A stretch of 64,000 nucleotides of DNA from Zea mays (Eukaryota; Streptophyta; Magnoliopsida; Poales; Poaceae), in assembly GCF_902167145.1 (NCBI RefSeq), contig NC_050101.1:132772990-132836989 (forward strand), given 5' to 3'. Position 1 is the stretch's first letter, and each line of letters begins with the position of its first letter. Under the pieces are notes generated by a model. That model ran no database searches, was not told the origin of the DNA, and worked only from the letters and a program-made list of their open reading frames with translations. Position numbers and translations under genes: made by a program. Of the stretch, positions 23,701 to 35,794 are shown one piece after another.

Positions 23701-24047
23701 ATTCTAATTATATTTTAGTTTAAGTTATAGTTTACTTCTGTTTTGCCTTTAGTTAAACTTTAGTAATTCAGAAAAAACATATTAAAGTGTAGTAGTTTAA
23801 ATAAATACATGATCAATTTATGAAGGCTGGTAAAACCGTGCACCTCTTATTACAATTTCAACTTAATACAAAGCTAAAAAAATCAAGAATTTAGCAAGAT
23901 ATATTGACTTGTAATAGTTCTGACCAATACATGATGAAACACATTTTATGAAGAGTTTGATGAAATTGTGCTTTTAAAATAAAATTTTAACTTTAGTATA
24001 GAGCTAATTTAAATGATGGTTCGAAGAATTTGGATCATAAGTAGTAG
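23701..24047. other. AT-rich upstream region of PAI
   Basis: No coding or repeat signature seen. It probably includes promoter sequence of the downstream gene. Confidence 0.3.
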
Positions 24048-24054
24048 TATAAAT
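24048..24054 (+). promoter_or_regulatory. Candidate TATA box of PAI
   Basis: TATAAAT, 234 bp upstream of the start codon; it would give a 5' UTR of about 200 bp. The call rests on sequence and position only. Confidence 0.3.
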
Positions 24055-24281
24055 TTTATTATGAGGTCCAGTTTTGCTTTTGGGAACTAGAATTCGACGC
24101 CGCTGTGGACTGGTCATGGCGTGCTACCGCGCATCCACGGCGCCGACGGCCCACCGAGGTCTAGGAAAAATAGAATGGTTGGTATGGTAGGGTAGGTGAA
24201 CCGGTGAAGATTAGAGGGACTGAGGGAGAGGGACCGTGACACCGTGTCTAGCCAGCCAACCTGCTGCTCTAGCCCACCTGC

Positions 24282-26155
24282 ATGGCGGTGTCAGCGCCGG
24301 TCACTCTCTGCCCCTCGGATTCTCGCTCCCTCTCTTCCGCGCTCGTTTCTTCCCGATCCAACAAGCCTTCTTCACTTGATGCTGTTCGGTCACGGCGGTT
24401 GAATTTGGGAGATTCAGGTAAGTGTGTGCTCGTCTTCTTTCGTGTGAGTTCTCATGAACATTTGGTTAGAAAGAAATATATATCCAGCACTTTTCCTGAA
24501 TCTTCTTGTCCGGTGGTCAGCTTAACTGCAGTGCACACCACCTGTTTGATAGAATGCCTCCTTCGTGATTCCATCTGTTCCCTGCCCGTCTGAAGTACGT
24601 CATTTGTTTCCTAACAGCTATGCCAACGCAGATCTCCACAAGGCAGTCTCTTCGGTTTGCTTTACCTTCGAACAATGGTAAACGTTACACTTTTTCTGGT
24701 ACACGAGATGTAGTTAAGTAAAATTTAGTCCAATGCTTGAACACCAGTTTATGCTGCGTCTCCTTGTGTATAGTCTGCTGGATTTCTTTTCTTCGATCTT
24801 CAGCAGTTGTTTATTCAAGAATGCAAGAAACAGTTCACACAAACGTTGGATGATTTTGATGTTCTTAGGATTTTTGTATGAGGGGATACTGAAGATTAAT
24901 CCAATGCTATAAGCTCTGGATACTATGGTAAAGAGTACAACCAAATAGGTTTTGATTAATCTTGACTACAAACTTGCTGTTTTTTTTTTATTTGAAACTT
25001 CTCTGTTTCTGTTTCTGGAAACCAATAATGTTAACACATTTGAATATCCTAATGATACAATGTATTCTTAATTATTGAAACTCAATACCTTTTACAGCAC
25101 GTCCAATATCGACTGCAGCAAGAATGACATGTTTTGCTAAGAAGCAACATATTGCTGCCGTGCCCTTATGTACTTTGGAGGCCAAAAGGTATGAACCTAT
25201 AGTCAAAATGTGTGGCATTACATCTGCCTTCGATGCTGAGATGGCTTTGAAGGCTGGAGCTAAATTAATTGGGATGATTCTTTGGCCCAAGTCCAAACGC
25301 TCTATCCCATTGTCTGAAGCTAAAGAGATATCCAGAGTGGCCAAATCTTACGGGGCTGAATCAGTGGGTGTGTTTGTGGATGATGATAGTAGTACTATCT
25401 TGACAGCATCTGATTCATGCAACCTCGATCTTATCCAGGTATATTTTCCCTTACTATATTCTACTCTCTGTAGCAGGAGGTACACAATCTAATTTTATTG
25501 ACGCATTGCTTGTAGCTTCATGGAGATAGCTCCCGAGAACTACTTCCTCTGCTTTGGAAGAACAACAGGATTATATATGTGCTAAATGCTGATGAGGATG
25601 GTAAACTTATCAATGCTCCTCCAAGTGAGGAATATGTTCTTGATTGGTTTTTGGTGGACAGTGCAAAAGGTGGAAGGTACAAAATTCTGCTTACATGGTT
25701 GGTGTGTTGTCTAATGTCTCGATGTTTGCTCTTGGACTCCTAAATGATTGATATTCTTAAAAGTTGTTATTCATCCCACTAAATTTAACATTGGCAGTGT
25801 TTTAGTTTTGATTTTATCTATTTGTGAATATCACATGTTCTTATTTCTTTATAGGATTTGGTAGTTAAAATTTGTTGATTGTGGAGAAAGCTGGAACTGA
25901 TAAAATCTATTCGGATGCATTTACAGTGGCAAAGGGTTCAACTGGGAAAAATTCCAAATGCCAACTGTTAAAAGCAAGAACGGGTGGTTATTAGCAGGAG
26001 GCCTTCATGCAGATAATGTTCACGAAGCCGCTTCTGCTCTAAAGCCAAATGGCCTGGATGTTAGCAGTGGCATATGTTTTCCTGACGGTTTACGGAAAGA
26101 CCCGAAGAGAATGTGTTCCTTCATGAGCAGTGTAAAAACTTTGAATCTCCTCTAA
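24282..26155 (+). CDS. PAI: Phosphoribosylanthranilate isomerase, five exons
   Basis: Catalyses the isomerisation of N-(5-phosphoribosyl)anthranilate to CdRP in tryptophan biosynthesis, in the plastid. Exons read as 24282-24417, 24618-24677, 25098-25438, 25516-25676 and 25927-26155, each intron GT-AG. The phases fit, giving 927 bp and 308 residues without a stop. An acceptor inside exon 2 (after 24631) would break the frame, so 24618 is chosen. Residues 1 to about 75 are Ser/Arg-rich and look like a plastid transit peptide. The TIM-barrel domain follows, with KMCG (catalytic Cys104), [36 protein letters not shown] (catalytic Asp227) and WLLAGGL then DVSSGI at the phosphate site. One oddity is ICFPDG where plant homologues usually have ICGPDG. 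It is intact and probably functional. Confidence 0.95.
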
Positions 26156-26206
26156 CATACTAGTGCTTTATTGGTCGTAGTTTCTTGGTGCAGTATGTGG
26201 AAACTG

Positions 26207-26256
26207 AATAAATGGCAGTCCTAATAAAAATAAAAATAAAAATAAAATGACCATCA
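26207..26256 (+). terminator. Polyadenylation signal cluster of PAI
   Basis: AATAAA at 26207-26212 and several overlapping AATAAA words at 26223-26246, 52-91 bp after the stop. They fit a plant near-upstream element. Confidence 0.55.
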
Positions 26257-26943
26257 TAGGTAAGCTGTCCAGAACAGAGGCATTGTCGATCTTTGGCATC
26301 AACCAGTAAAATTCATGCAATGAGCAGCTATATCATTTTCAGCTTCTCGTTAAGGCAGTTCGACACATGTCTGTTTACTGACGTGTTGAATGAGACATTT
26401 GATTGGAATGTGAAGAGACAACTGAGTTTTTGTTTTGAAATTGTCTGCTCATTAGGAGTACTAGTGTTATACTGCTAGCCTTTTGGCGGGCATGCATGGG
26501 AGCCTCACTAGGGAAAAATTACAAATTTAGAATACTGGAGTACTAACTATCTCGGTCCATAAAGGATACAATTCTAGGTTTTGGTAGTATATTGTGAAAA
26601 TATATTTCATGACAAACTTAATGATATTTATTTTGTATGGTAATTAATAATTATTGATATTTTCTGTATAAATTTAGTAAAACTTAAAACAGTGAGTTAC
26701 TCTTGTTTAGTAGAGTGTTTAAATAGAGAAATTTCTATCCTATCCATGTCAAGTTGGACAATTAGTTGAGAGTAAGTTGGATTTTCAGTATCTATAATCC
26801 TATATAACCTGGTCTCATCGGGATCATAGGATTATAGTGATCAAGGGTTTTAATTACAATAGTCTATCCTATGATCAATCGTGTTTGGATAAAAAATTGA
26901 TTAATAATCTATTATATCGGAGGGGTATCTAAGCATTGTCTAA
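26257..26943. other. Intergenic AT-rich sequence with a short inverted repeat
   Basis: No gene seen. GATCATAGGAT (near 26822) and ATCCTATGATC (near 26866) form an 11-bp inverted repeat that may belong to a decayed MITE. Confidence 0.35.
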
Positions 26944-27207
26944 GGCCCATTCCAAACCTCTAGAACTAATTAGTAGCTAGCTAAAAAGTTACCCCCTCTG
27001 TCCCAGTATATAAGCATTATGAGACAAGAACAAAAAATACGCCTTATATTATGGATGGGGGAGTATTAGCTAGATTAAGGCAGCTAACAACTAATAGTTA
27101 TTTGAGAGATATAACTAATAATTAGTTAATCTATTAGCTGATCCGTTTTAAATTTCTCAGCTAATTTTAGCTACTAACTATTAGTTTTAGAGGTTTGAAA
27201 CAAGGTC
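26944..27207. mobile_element. Tourist-like (PIF/Harbinger) MITE
   Basis: A 264-bp element with imperfect terminal inverted repeats of about 40 bp. The left end contains CCAAACCTCTAGAACTAATT; the right end is the inverse, with TTAGTTTTAGAGGTTTG. It is flanked by TAA on both sides (26941-26943 and 27208-27210), the 3-bp TWA duplication of this group. It is non-coding and carries another MITE inside. Confidence 0.7.
26992..27063. mobile_element. Stowaway-like (Tc1/mariner) MITE nested in the Tourist-like MITE
   Basis: 72 bp from CCCCCTCTGTCCCAGTATAT to TTATGGATGGGGGAG, with inverted ends and TA on both sides (26990-26991 and 27064-27065). Ends and target site fit grass Stowaway elements. Confidence 0.75.
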
Positions 27208-27210
27208 TAA

Positions 27211-28904
27211 ACACAGTGTTCTAGGTTTCAGCACTACAAACTACACATGGCAACTTTTCAATGTTTTCCAAGTATATTAAACTTTTACATGGTACTGTAA
27301 CTCTTATCTCTAGCTAAGACCGATCGCATGAAGAATTTTAGCTTATTAGCTCATTGATGAATTGAAGTTCTAGGATCTTCTCAAAACTTTTAGCCCGGTC
27401 TTGTTAGTACGTCGATCTCCAAACAACAAAGTGCTTTCACCAGAAGGTACATATTTTTGAAAGTAACCGGTACATGGAATGCGGTTATGTAACCAATGGC
27501 AGTGACAGTGGTGGGTAATTTTATTTAATTTCAATAATTTGAGTTTGTTGGAGCACCCCTCATAAACTAGATCAAAATAGTGAATCTTGCCTTCAAATCC
27601 ACTGTTTTGGTAAATCTGGATTTTCGTGGGGGTAGAGTGTTTGAGTATATTTTGATAGAGTGAAATTATTTTTTGTTTAGTTTGGAGCTCGTAGAGAATG
27701 TAGCTCGTGTCTCATTCACTTGTCCTGTCCCAAGATAAAACTTTCTCTCCCAAGATAAAACTTGACTCTCACATTACATAGACTAACCTCTCCCATGTAT
27801 GCATACATATGGTGTATGGCAAAGCATATGTATAACTAGCAAACTAATGGCCAAAGGTGTTTAATATATATAATGCATGGAGAGAACATGCAAAATATGC
27901 CAAATGAAAGAGAACACATTCACACCGTTTTGATTTGGTATCAAATTGAAGCAATGCCCATTTGATTGATTCCATTTGGATGGCAAGTTGAAGTATATTG
28001 CTAATCTTCAAGGACTCCATTTTCCTTCTAATGAGACTCCTACAACATCATAAGCTTGAAATGGGTGTTAGTTTCAAAGATACCAACTTGTAGAGTAACA
28101 TCATAAAAGTGTGCATACAACTGTGGAAAACTTGTAGGAGACATAAACTTAAACTTTTAAGGTCAACATATCACTTGAAGATAATGTCAATTCAAAGTGA
28201 ACACCACTTGTGGGCGATATTAGGGGTAAGGTATCTGCAATTTGCACTTCGAAACTTATAAGATAAAGCACTTGTAAACAAGAACTATGTGCCATGCTCC
28301 TAAACCATGTGAGTTTACTCCAAGGGTTAATATTGAAATAGATATTGTACCATTTAATTTATCTACTTTATACAAAATGAGAATTTTAAATGTGAACATG
28401 TAAACATAGGCATAAAAGAAACTAGATGCTAACTGAAATTGCAAAAAATTAAATCTAATTACCTAGCATGGGTAGGGAAATTTGGGTCCATATTCTTCAC
28501 AAACCCACATGGCAATGACATGATCCAATATGATGCATCCCTTGGTATGCACCCAAACTTTGCCAAGTCTCCAAAATCCCCAAGGTCCATTGGACTTATC
28601 AGTTCCCTTTAGAATCCAAACATTCTTGATGCTCTTCATTATTGAAATAACCTTCTTTTTCACCCAAACTTATTTGGGCCCTCTTGTGTTTGCTTGCTTG
28701 TTCACCTTGATGGACACCACCTTGTCATTTTTTTCTTTTTCACATGTATGGTGCAGTGACCATCTTGTCCACCTTGTTGGTGTAGGTGTTGGAGAGCTTG
28801 CTTGTTTTCTTTTTATTTTTTCTCTTTCTTCTTTTCTCTCTCATTATTCACCTTGCTCTCATAGGAATTGTGGCCTTCCTAATGAGCACTTAGCAATCCA
28901 TTGT
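27211..28904. other. Intergenic sequence without a recognised gene
   Basis: About 1.7 kb, AT-rich. Short open frames have no recognisable motifs. 28450-28660 is weakly reminiscent of antisense copia polyprotein, but not enough for a call. Confidence 0.3.
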
Positions 28905-30470
28905 TGTGACACACCCGATTTTGAGGATAAAACCGAATGCATAACATATGTGTGACATGATCCATTTCCACACATGTATTGATGCCATAAGTGTAATATA
29001 TCAAAAGACAATGCTAAAAAACGTAACAAAGATTATAGTAACATTATAAAACTTTGAATGGACATACGTGTCTTAAAATGGTATATTATATCACATCATG
29101 GCGGAAAATGGGTGATCTCCTATAGGAAGATGACCAGGGCTATCGCTAGCTTCAGAGTTCTTCAAACTCATCCTCAAAATCATCTCCATCATAAATATCT
29201 GATCCACAATGTAGTCAAGGGTGAGTACACTTATTGTTGGTACTCAACAAGTGGGGTGAAAAATATAAGGTTAACGAGGAAACACTTAGGTTTAATGCGG
29301 TTAGCATTTTAGCAAGTTTTATTTAGCAAGAACCTAATTACTAGGTGTATTTATATACCAATCCAATTAAGCATAAAGGAACTTTAAATCATCATATATC
29401 TTATAATCAAATAACATGATTTAATTACATCTTCAAGTTCAATTATCATGTGAGGGTCTAGGCCACTTTTAACCGTGAGTATGATTGATATATCAGTTTT
29501 ACACTCTACATAGGTTGTACAATTTCACCTTAAGTCGTGTCCCCTCTAGCCTATAGGTTAGCTAGACCCATAACACTCCCAAGGTGAATGGCTAGGGACC
29601 CACTATGATGTTTTCACAGGATGCACTTAATACAAAACAACACATTGAGGTTCAAGTCAATATGGTGCACAATTCTGGGCAAGTTACCTTATCCAAGCAT
29701 ACCATCTGAAAAGAATCAAGTTGCACCCACATCACTACCCCTCTTGCCCATCTTTCAGGAAAGGTTGCTAAGCACTAAGCACATTAAGCTAATTGCCAAA
29801 GTCAGAGCCATAATAACACTCAGGGTTGTACTATTTTCTTGGGTGGTTCTCTAAGTTCCTTAACATGTATGATCTCATTATAATTAAGAACAAAACATAA
29901 ACTTAGGGACATTATCATCTTCAATGAGAGCCATCATAAAACTAAGTTATAGCAACTACGATGGATACTTGATTAAAAACATTACCTAGATTACCAAGCA
30001 ATGGTTCAAAAGTCTAGGTGCAACTAATAGGAGACCTATAAAAATTATGCATTTTACATAAATGTAAAGATTATTACTATGTCGTGTGATTGGATTCAAA
30101 AGAATATGCAGGGGAGAACTCCACTTGCCTTCCTCACAAAAGTCATGAGGTTCTTCCTTGAACTGATCTTGATCCTCAACTATTAGATTAACTTCTACAC
30201 GATACACAAACAAATAGAAACAAGCATCAATCAATAATAATACAACAATCAATATATATACAAAAATATATAAATTTAAACGAAAAAGAAAATATTATAA
30301 AACAAAATAATAAAATATATTATTATTACTATCGGTTGCTCGTCCATGGTTCTAACAAAGGACACATGGTGATGGGAACAACAAGAACAAGGATTATATG
30401 GAGCAACAACAACACTTGATCACTTATGTGAGGAAGAGAGGAAAAATAAAGAATGAAACTCTGAATTTTA
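28905..30470 (-). repeat. Truncated 3' LTR of the old Tekay-type element
   Basis: Starts near TGTGACACACCCGATTTTG and resembles 57526-58373. Its end is fused at about 30470 directly to the integrase C-terminal region, so the LTR end, PPT and chromodomain were lost in a deletion. Confidence 0.7.
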
Positions 30471-31167
30471 GTTGAGATACGTGGAACACATCATGTACAT
30501 CGGACAAATGGTTTGGTAACTCCAATTGGTAGGCCATCTCCCCAACTCGCTTTAGGATTTTGATGGGTCCAATAAAGCGAGGGGATAGCTTGTCGTTGAC
30601 TTTGAACCTTCTCATACCCCGGATCGGTGACACTTTTAGGTATACATGATCACCCTCTTCAAACTCAAGTTGTCTCCTTCGGGTATCTGCATATCTTTTC
30701 TGCCTTGATTGTGCTGTTCTCATGTTCTCCCTGGTCATCTGAACTTGTTATTCTGCCTCTTGAATAATTTTTGGTCCGAAGAACTGCCTCTCACCAGTCT
30801 AATCCCAATACAAAGAGGTTCTGCACTTTCTGCCATACAAAGCTTCAAACGGGGATATCCTCAGACTGGCTTGATAACTGTTATTGTAAGAGAACTCCAC
30901 ATAGGGTAAACTCTTGTCCCAACTGCCACCATGCTTGAGAGCACAAGCTCTTAACATAACTTCTAGCACTTGGTTAGTTCTCTCGGTCTGGCCATCAGTT
31001 TGGGGATGATAGGCTGAGCTAAAATTCAGCTTTGTGTCCATACTCTCATGAAGACTCTTCCAAAATCTTGAGGTGAACTGAGATCCTTGATCAGAAACAA
31101 TCTTCTTAGGTACACCATGCGGACACACAATCCGAGACATACATAGCTCTGCCAACTGAGAGCCCTT
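30471..31167 (-). pseudogene. Integrase remnant of the old Tekay-type element (C-terminal part)
   Basis: Reading leftward from 31167, KGSQLAELCMSRIVCPHG enters the integrase core (YHPQTDGQTERTNQ, FEALYGRKCRTSLYWD) and then the C-terminal GDHVYLKVSPIRG region ending FHVSQLK at the deletion junction. A stop and shift occur near 30800-30740. The sequence continues across the solo LTR at 53739, where HFIPVKTTYKG meets the CCCTT duplication. Confidence 0.82.
31163..31167. repeat. Target-site duplication CCCTT, left copy (solo LTR)
   Basis: CCCTT before TGTGGCAG at 31168, repeated at 53739-53743. Confidence 0.85.
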
Positions 31168-34100
31168 TGTGGCAGAACCTCCCAAGTTATTGGGCCCACA
31201 TGCACCTGTCCTTGTCTCAAAGACCTCAGACGACTATGCATGTGCACCAGATAACTTAACAGGATCTGTCCGAGTGCCCCAAGGACCTCGGATAAACCAC
31301 TTACAACTAGGACCGCAGGATAAAGTAAACACAAATCACATACCAACATTTTGCAGCGGAAATCTTATTACCAAATTTTACAAGTTACATCAAGTTTTAT
31401 GATGTACATGATCGGAGTGATTACAAAAAGTGATTCCAAAAAGTAACTTTGAATTGTTATAAATTATTTATAGTTTGGAAATATATGCTAGCTCAAGGGA
31501 CCATCCTCAATAAGAAGTATAGAAGGGTTACTTAGACTTATAAGAAGGCCGAGCCCACCGGCACTTAACACCATCAACAACAGCACAAAACTATAAACTG
31601 AAAAACAACAGGGAATAAAACCCTGAGTACAGAATTACTCAGCAAGACTTACCCGACTAAAGAAAAGATTCTCAAGGGTATGATGGCTAGAGGGATTCAA
31701 GGTATGGCTTATCAAGAATCAAAGACTCTGTTTTGCAGAAAAGCTTACTATGAGTGGATCCTTAAAATCCATTTTTAATTGTCAGGTTAAGTAAAGTTAC
31801 TTGCATCTAGATTTCTTTCTACCCAAGTTCAATCACTTGGCCTATACTAGTCGTCTTTTATCATCCCTTCAGTTTACTGGATTGCTACGTGTAGGGCAGT
31901 GACCAAGTCTTCATGTCCGAGAAGTAACGGCGATTCGAATCGATTAATACCCAGCTGGGGATCTCCGATCACACGACATATGTAGCACTTAACCCTTGCA
32001 TATGTCAACTCACCACCGGGGTTCTTAAGACCACATCAGGTTCACACCAACCGAGAGCACAGATACACCACCGTCCAGCCTCTTGCCACAGAGGGTACAC
32101 GCTACTCTCGCCATCTCTTCACTCCCATTGTGTGTTATCTTATTCTAGTATTAGTCTGCCCGAGGCAAAGCTTACCCATGATGAGGCATGTGACCAGTTA
32201 AAAGGTCCTCGATCAGCAAGCCTACATCGAGACGGTCCTTAATCGACTCAGACGGAGACACTACACCGAGACTCCCTTCTCGTGCAAGTCAATCGCCCGG
32301 TCTCAGCTTTATTAATTTCAACCCAAAGTCTGGTACCTGGCAGAGGTACATCTTTTCCGATGTTGAACCCATCAAGGCCTTTGACAGATCCACCATCAAG
32401 TTTTATTTTTGAAAACATTCCCACCCATTGAAGCATCACCTTTGTTTTAAAACAAAACATTTTTGTATGCTAAAGCAAGGCTAAGCATCATAAAATTCTT
32501 TTCAAAACGGGTATCAAGGAAGGGAAATCAATTTTCAAGGAAGGAAATGCATCAACGGCTTAGCACACAATTCCTATCACCTAATGCATCAAACAAGGTG
32601 ATAAAGATTTTAAAACATCAAGGAGGTGGCGAATGCACCGGGGCTTGCCTGAATAACACTAGGTTAGTGTTTGTTAGGCGACGTCCACTTGATGATCATC
32701 CTTTGTCTTGGTACTCGTTCAATTATCCATCTTTAGATTCGTCCATCAGCATCATCATGCGGAGTAGCCCGCGCTTGGGGTCGACTTGGGTCGTTTTCCG
32801 CATCACGTGATTAATTATCATACCTAATTGAGATGCACGATGCACATGAATGCATATAGAAAGGAATATCACAAACCTAAATAATGCTACACGACAGCAA
32901 ATTAAACACCTAGCGGCGAGGCGTTGTACCATTTCGTACGTAAACACTAGTTATCGATATATGAGTACGCACAATAATTACGCTTCTCTAGATTAACCGA
33001 ATCTAACGCAAACATTCCGAAACAGCAAACCATACACACTAAGTGCAACACTCAAGCAATACTAGATACTTTTAACTCACTAAATATAGCAATCATGTTC
33101 CTTCAGCCTACCCCGATCTAAATCAACCATTAAGAAATAATAATTATGCATACGCTCTACGTGCCTTTAAAGTTCAACACCAAAAAAAACTTAATAATTC
33201 TAAATTCATTAGTCTAAGGCACCTAATTTTGGGAATAAGCATAGGAGCACATCAACTTTCTAAACCACCTGACCGGACGACTTTGCTTAACCCGCTTACT
33301 AATTAAAATGTCTACTAGCAAAGCATTAATTGGTTATTAAAACTTAACTCACTAACCTTGGACATCTAAACATCCGAATATGAGTAGAAACTCTATAACT
33401 AGCTTTCCAAGTCACTTCATCGGATTAACTTATATAGCCTACGAGTTAAATACGATATTTAATCGTTCGCTCTAGCAGGTGTACCTTAAACCTATATTTC
33501 ATCACACCTCGCGACTACTCCATAATTACGGCGGTAACCAAGCAACATACAATTACGAACTTTATCATGCATCAAATAAACCCACGACGCGTTTAAGCTA
33601 CAAATAGAATAATCATCCCGATAAATATCCCTTTAATTCATTTATCAAATTAATTAGCTAGAATAGAGATTCAAAATATGATTACCATTTCGACTAGCAA
33701 TCCATCCAAACGACGATGATCCTTGTTTCGGCCTTTTGCCGAGCACTTGGGGCATCGACCAGGGCTTGCTTCTCCACATCTTCTTGACATTCTTTTGTCG
33801 ACGCGAACACGAGTCGGAGACAGCACGTAGGGACTGGCATCAAGACGAGACGATGAAACAACGACGAGCTAGCAAGCTGAGCCACGGCGAGCGATATCGA
33901 CAACAAGACCGAGACTACACAGATCCGGGGCTGCTGCACGCACGACGCGACGACAATCGGCGAGGTCGACGACGCGATGGGGATTAAGGTCGAGTGAGCC
34001 GAGAGGACGCGTTGGCGAGCAGAAAGCCGCACGAGCACTGGACAGGGAAAACGATGGGCTCGACAGCGTCCGCGGCCGAAGCGAGCACCAGAGACGAGCA

Positions 34101-34944
34101 CGACGGGGCGGCTACCGGCGAACACGGCGAAGCGATGACAACGGGGATCAAGCTCGTGACAGAAACGATGACGGCGCGGCACGACAAACTGAAATAGGGA
34201 GCCGAACACCAACGACGAAGGGAGTGACCATGGACAGACCTAGGTGTTCTACAAATTAAACAGAGAAGGCGCGAGCGCAAGGGCTATGCTCAGCCACCAG
34301 GAAACAGACGACGTCCGGCGTGGAGGGAGGGATCTAGAGGAGAGGAGCGTGCAGGGGCGAGCTGGAGCGCCGCGACGAGCGCAGGGGCGCGGCATGGGCG
34401 AGGGTGAGCACACACGGCACCAGAGAAAGAGAGATCTCAGCCGCCATGGTTAGGACGCCGAGAACAGGGAACAGGAACGCTGGTGCAGGAGACGCGACAT
34501 CGAGCGACGGAGTTTGTGAACAATCCATGGGCGACCGACATCCATGGTTGAGGACAGGAGGCGAACTGGGCGAGCTCGACCACCAGGGAGCAGGACGCGA
34601 CGGCGGATCCGAGCAGAGAGGAGGGGCGCGGTCCGAGCTGGAGGAACACGCGACAGGGCGAGCTCGGCGTTGAGGGCAGGGGCGCCATGGTGAGCTGGAG
34701 CAGGAGCATCGCCGGCGAGCCAGGAAGGGCGCGCCATGGGGAAGGGGGTCACCAGAGCTTGCCACGGCCGGTACTGGGGAAGTCACAGCACATCCATGCC
34801 GAGCTCGGAGGAGATCCAGGCGCGCTCGGCCATGGGAAGAGGGCAGAGGTAGCACCGTGAGGGAGCTGCGCGCGTGCACACGGAGAACACGACTAGAGAA
34901 GGGCAGGGTCGAGCGGACGCCACGGGAGGGCCCAAGCTGGGGCC

Positions 34945-34953
34945 GGCGCTGAG
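34945..34953. repeat. 9-bp target-site duplication GGCGCTGAG, left copy (MULE)
   Basis: GGCGCTGAG, identical to 39235-39243. Nine bases is the hallmark of Mutator-like transposition. Confidence 0.93.
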
Positions 34954-35406
34954 GAGAATTTTGCAAACATGACACCGTCGTGGGAGGGTTTCAAATATTT
35001 GGCACCGCCGTCGTGGCAATTGTAAGCGTGACATTCAAATCTCCCGAGTTTTGCAAATTTGGCATTGCGGTCGGTTAATGGTCATTAGGAAGTCTCTCGT
35101 TCCCGTGCTGCCCTCGCTCCGTTAGGAATTTACCGGCGTCTTGTTGTTGTACCGTCTCCCGTATTCCATTCTCCTCTCCTCTTGCTCGCCCTGGCCGTCG
35201 TCTTCCTCGAGCTGAGCTCGTCTGTTCGTCCCGGCGCGCACTGGGTGCAGGCCGTCGTCTACCTCGAGCTGGTCTGGTCGTCCCCGCGCGCACTGGGTGC
35301 AGGCCGTCGTCTTCCTCGAGCGCATTCTTGCCCGTGGTCCATTCCCGCGCGTACCGGATCTCGCGCTTCCCTGCCTCTGCTGTTCCTGCGCTCGTGGTCC
35401 ATTGCA
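34954..35406 (+). repeat. MULE left terminal inverted repeat
   Basis: Begins GAGAATTTTGCAAACATGAC. About 168 bp align nearly perfectly with the right end, with further patchy homology to about 35406. Inside, a segment starting GCCGTCGTC recurs near 35193, 35251 and 35303, so this TIR is longer than its partner. Confidence 0.9.
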
Positions 35407-35794
35407 CGTAGAGCCACTCCATTGCGCGGATCCAGTCCCCCAACGCCGCCGTCTCTGGTAATTATTTCCTTTGCGTCGATCCTTTCAAGTTAGCGTCGTC
35501 CAGCGACTAATTAGCGTAGTACATTTTCGATGTAATTTGGAACTGGCACTTCCATTTCGCGGTTCCTGTCCCATTGAGCATATATTGTATGTGCAGTGTA
35601 TTAAGTATGAATAATACTCCCAACGATGAGGCAGTACCCCCAATGGACGAAACGATTGCATGCACTGTCGAAGAACACTAGTGGGCACTGACTTGTATTG
35701 GCACACATCCTACAGTGGTTAGTAGTTTGAATTTATTGTATGCAATTTAGTAGTTATGTAATGTATTACAACTGTTATTGGTTAATAGGGGAGT

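Noticed and set aside
24632..24677. Alternative exon 2 of PAI starting at 24632
   Set aside because: A 46-base exon breaks the frame and leads to a stop in exon 3. The 60-base version keeps the frame.
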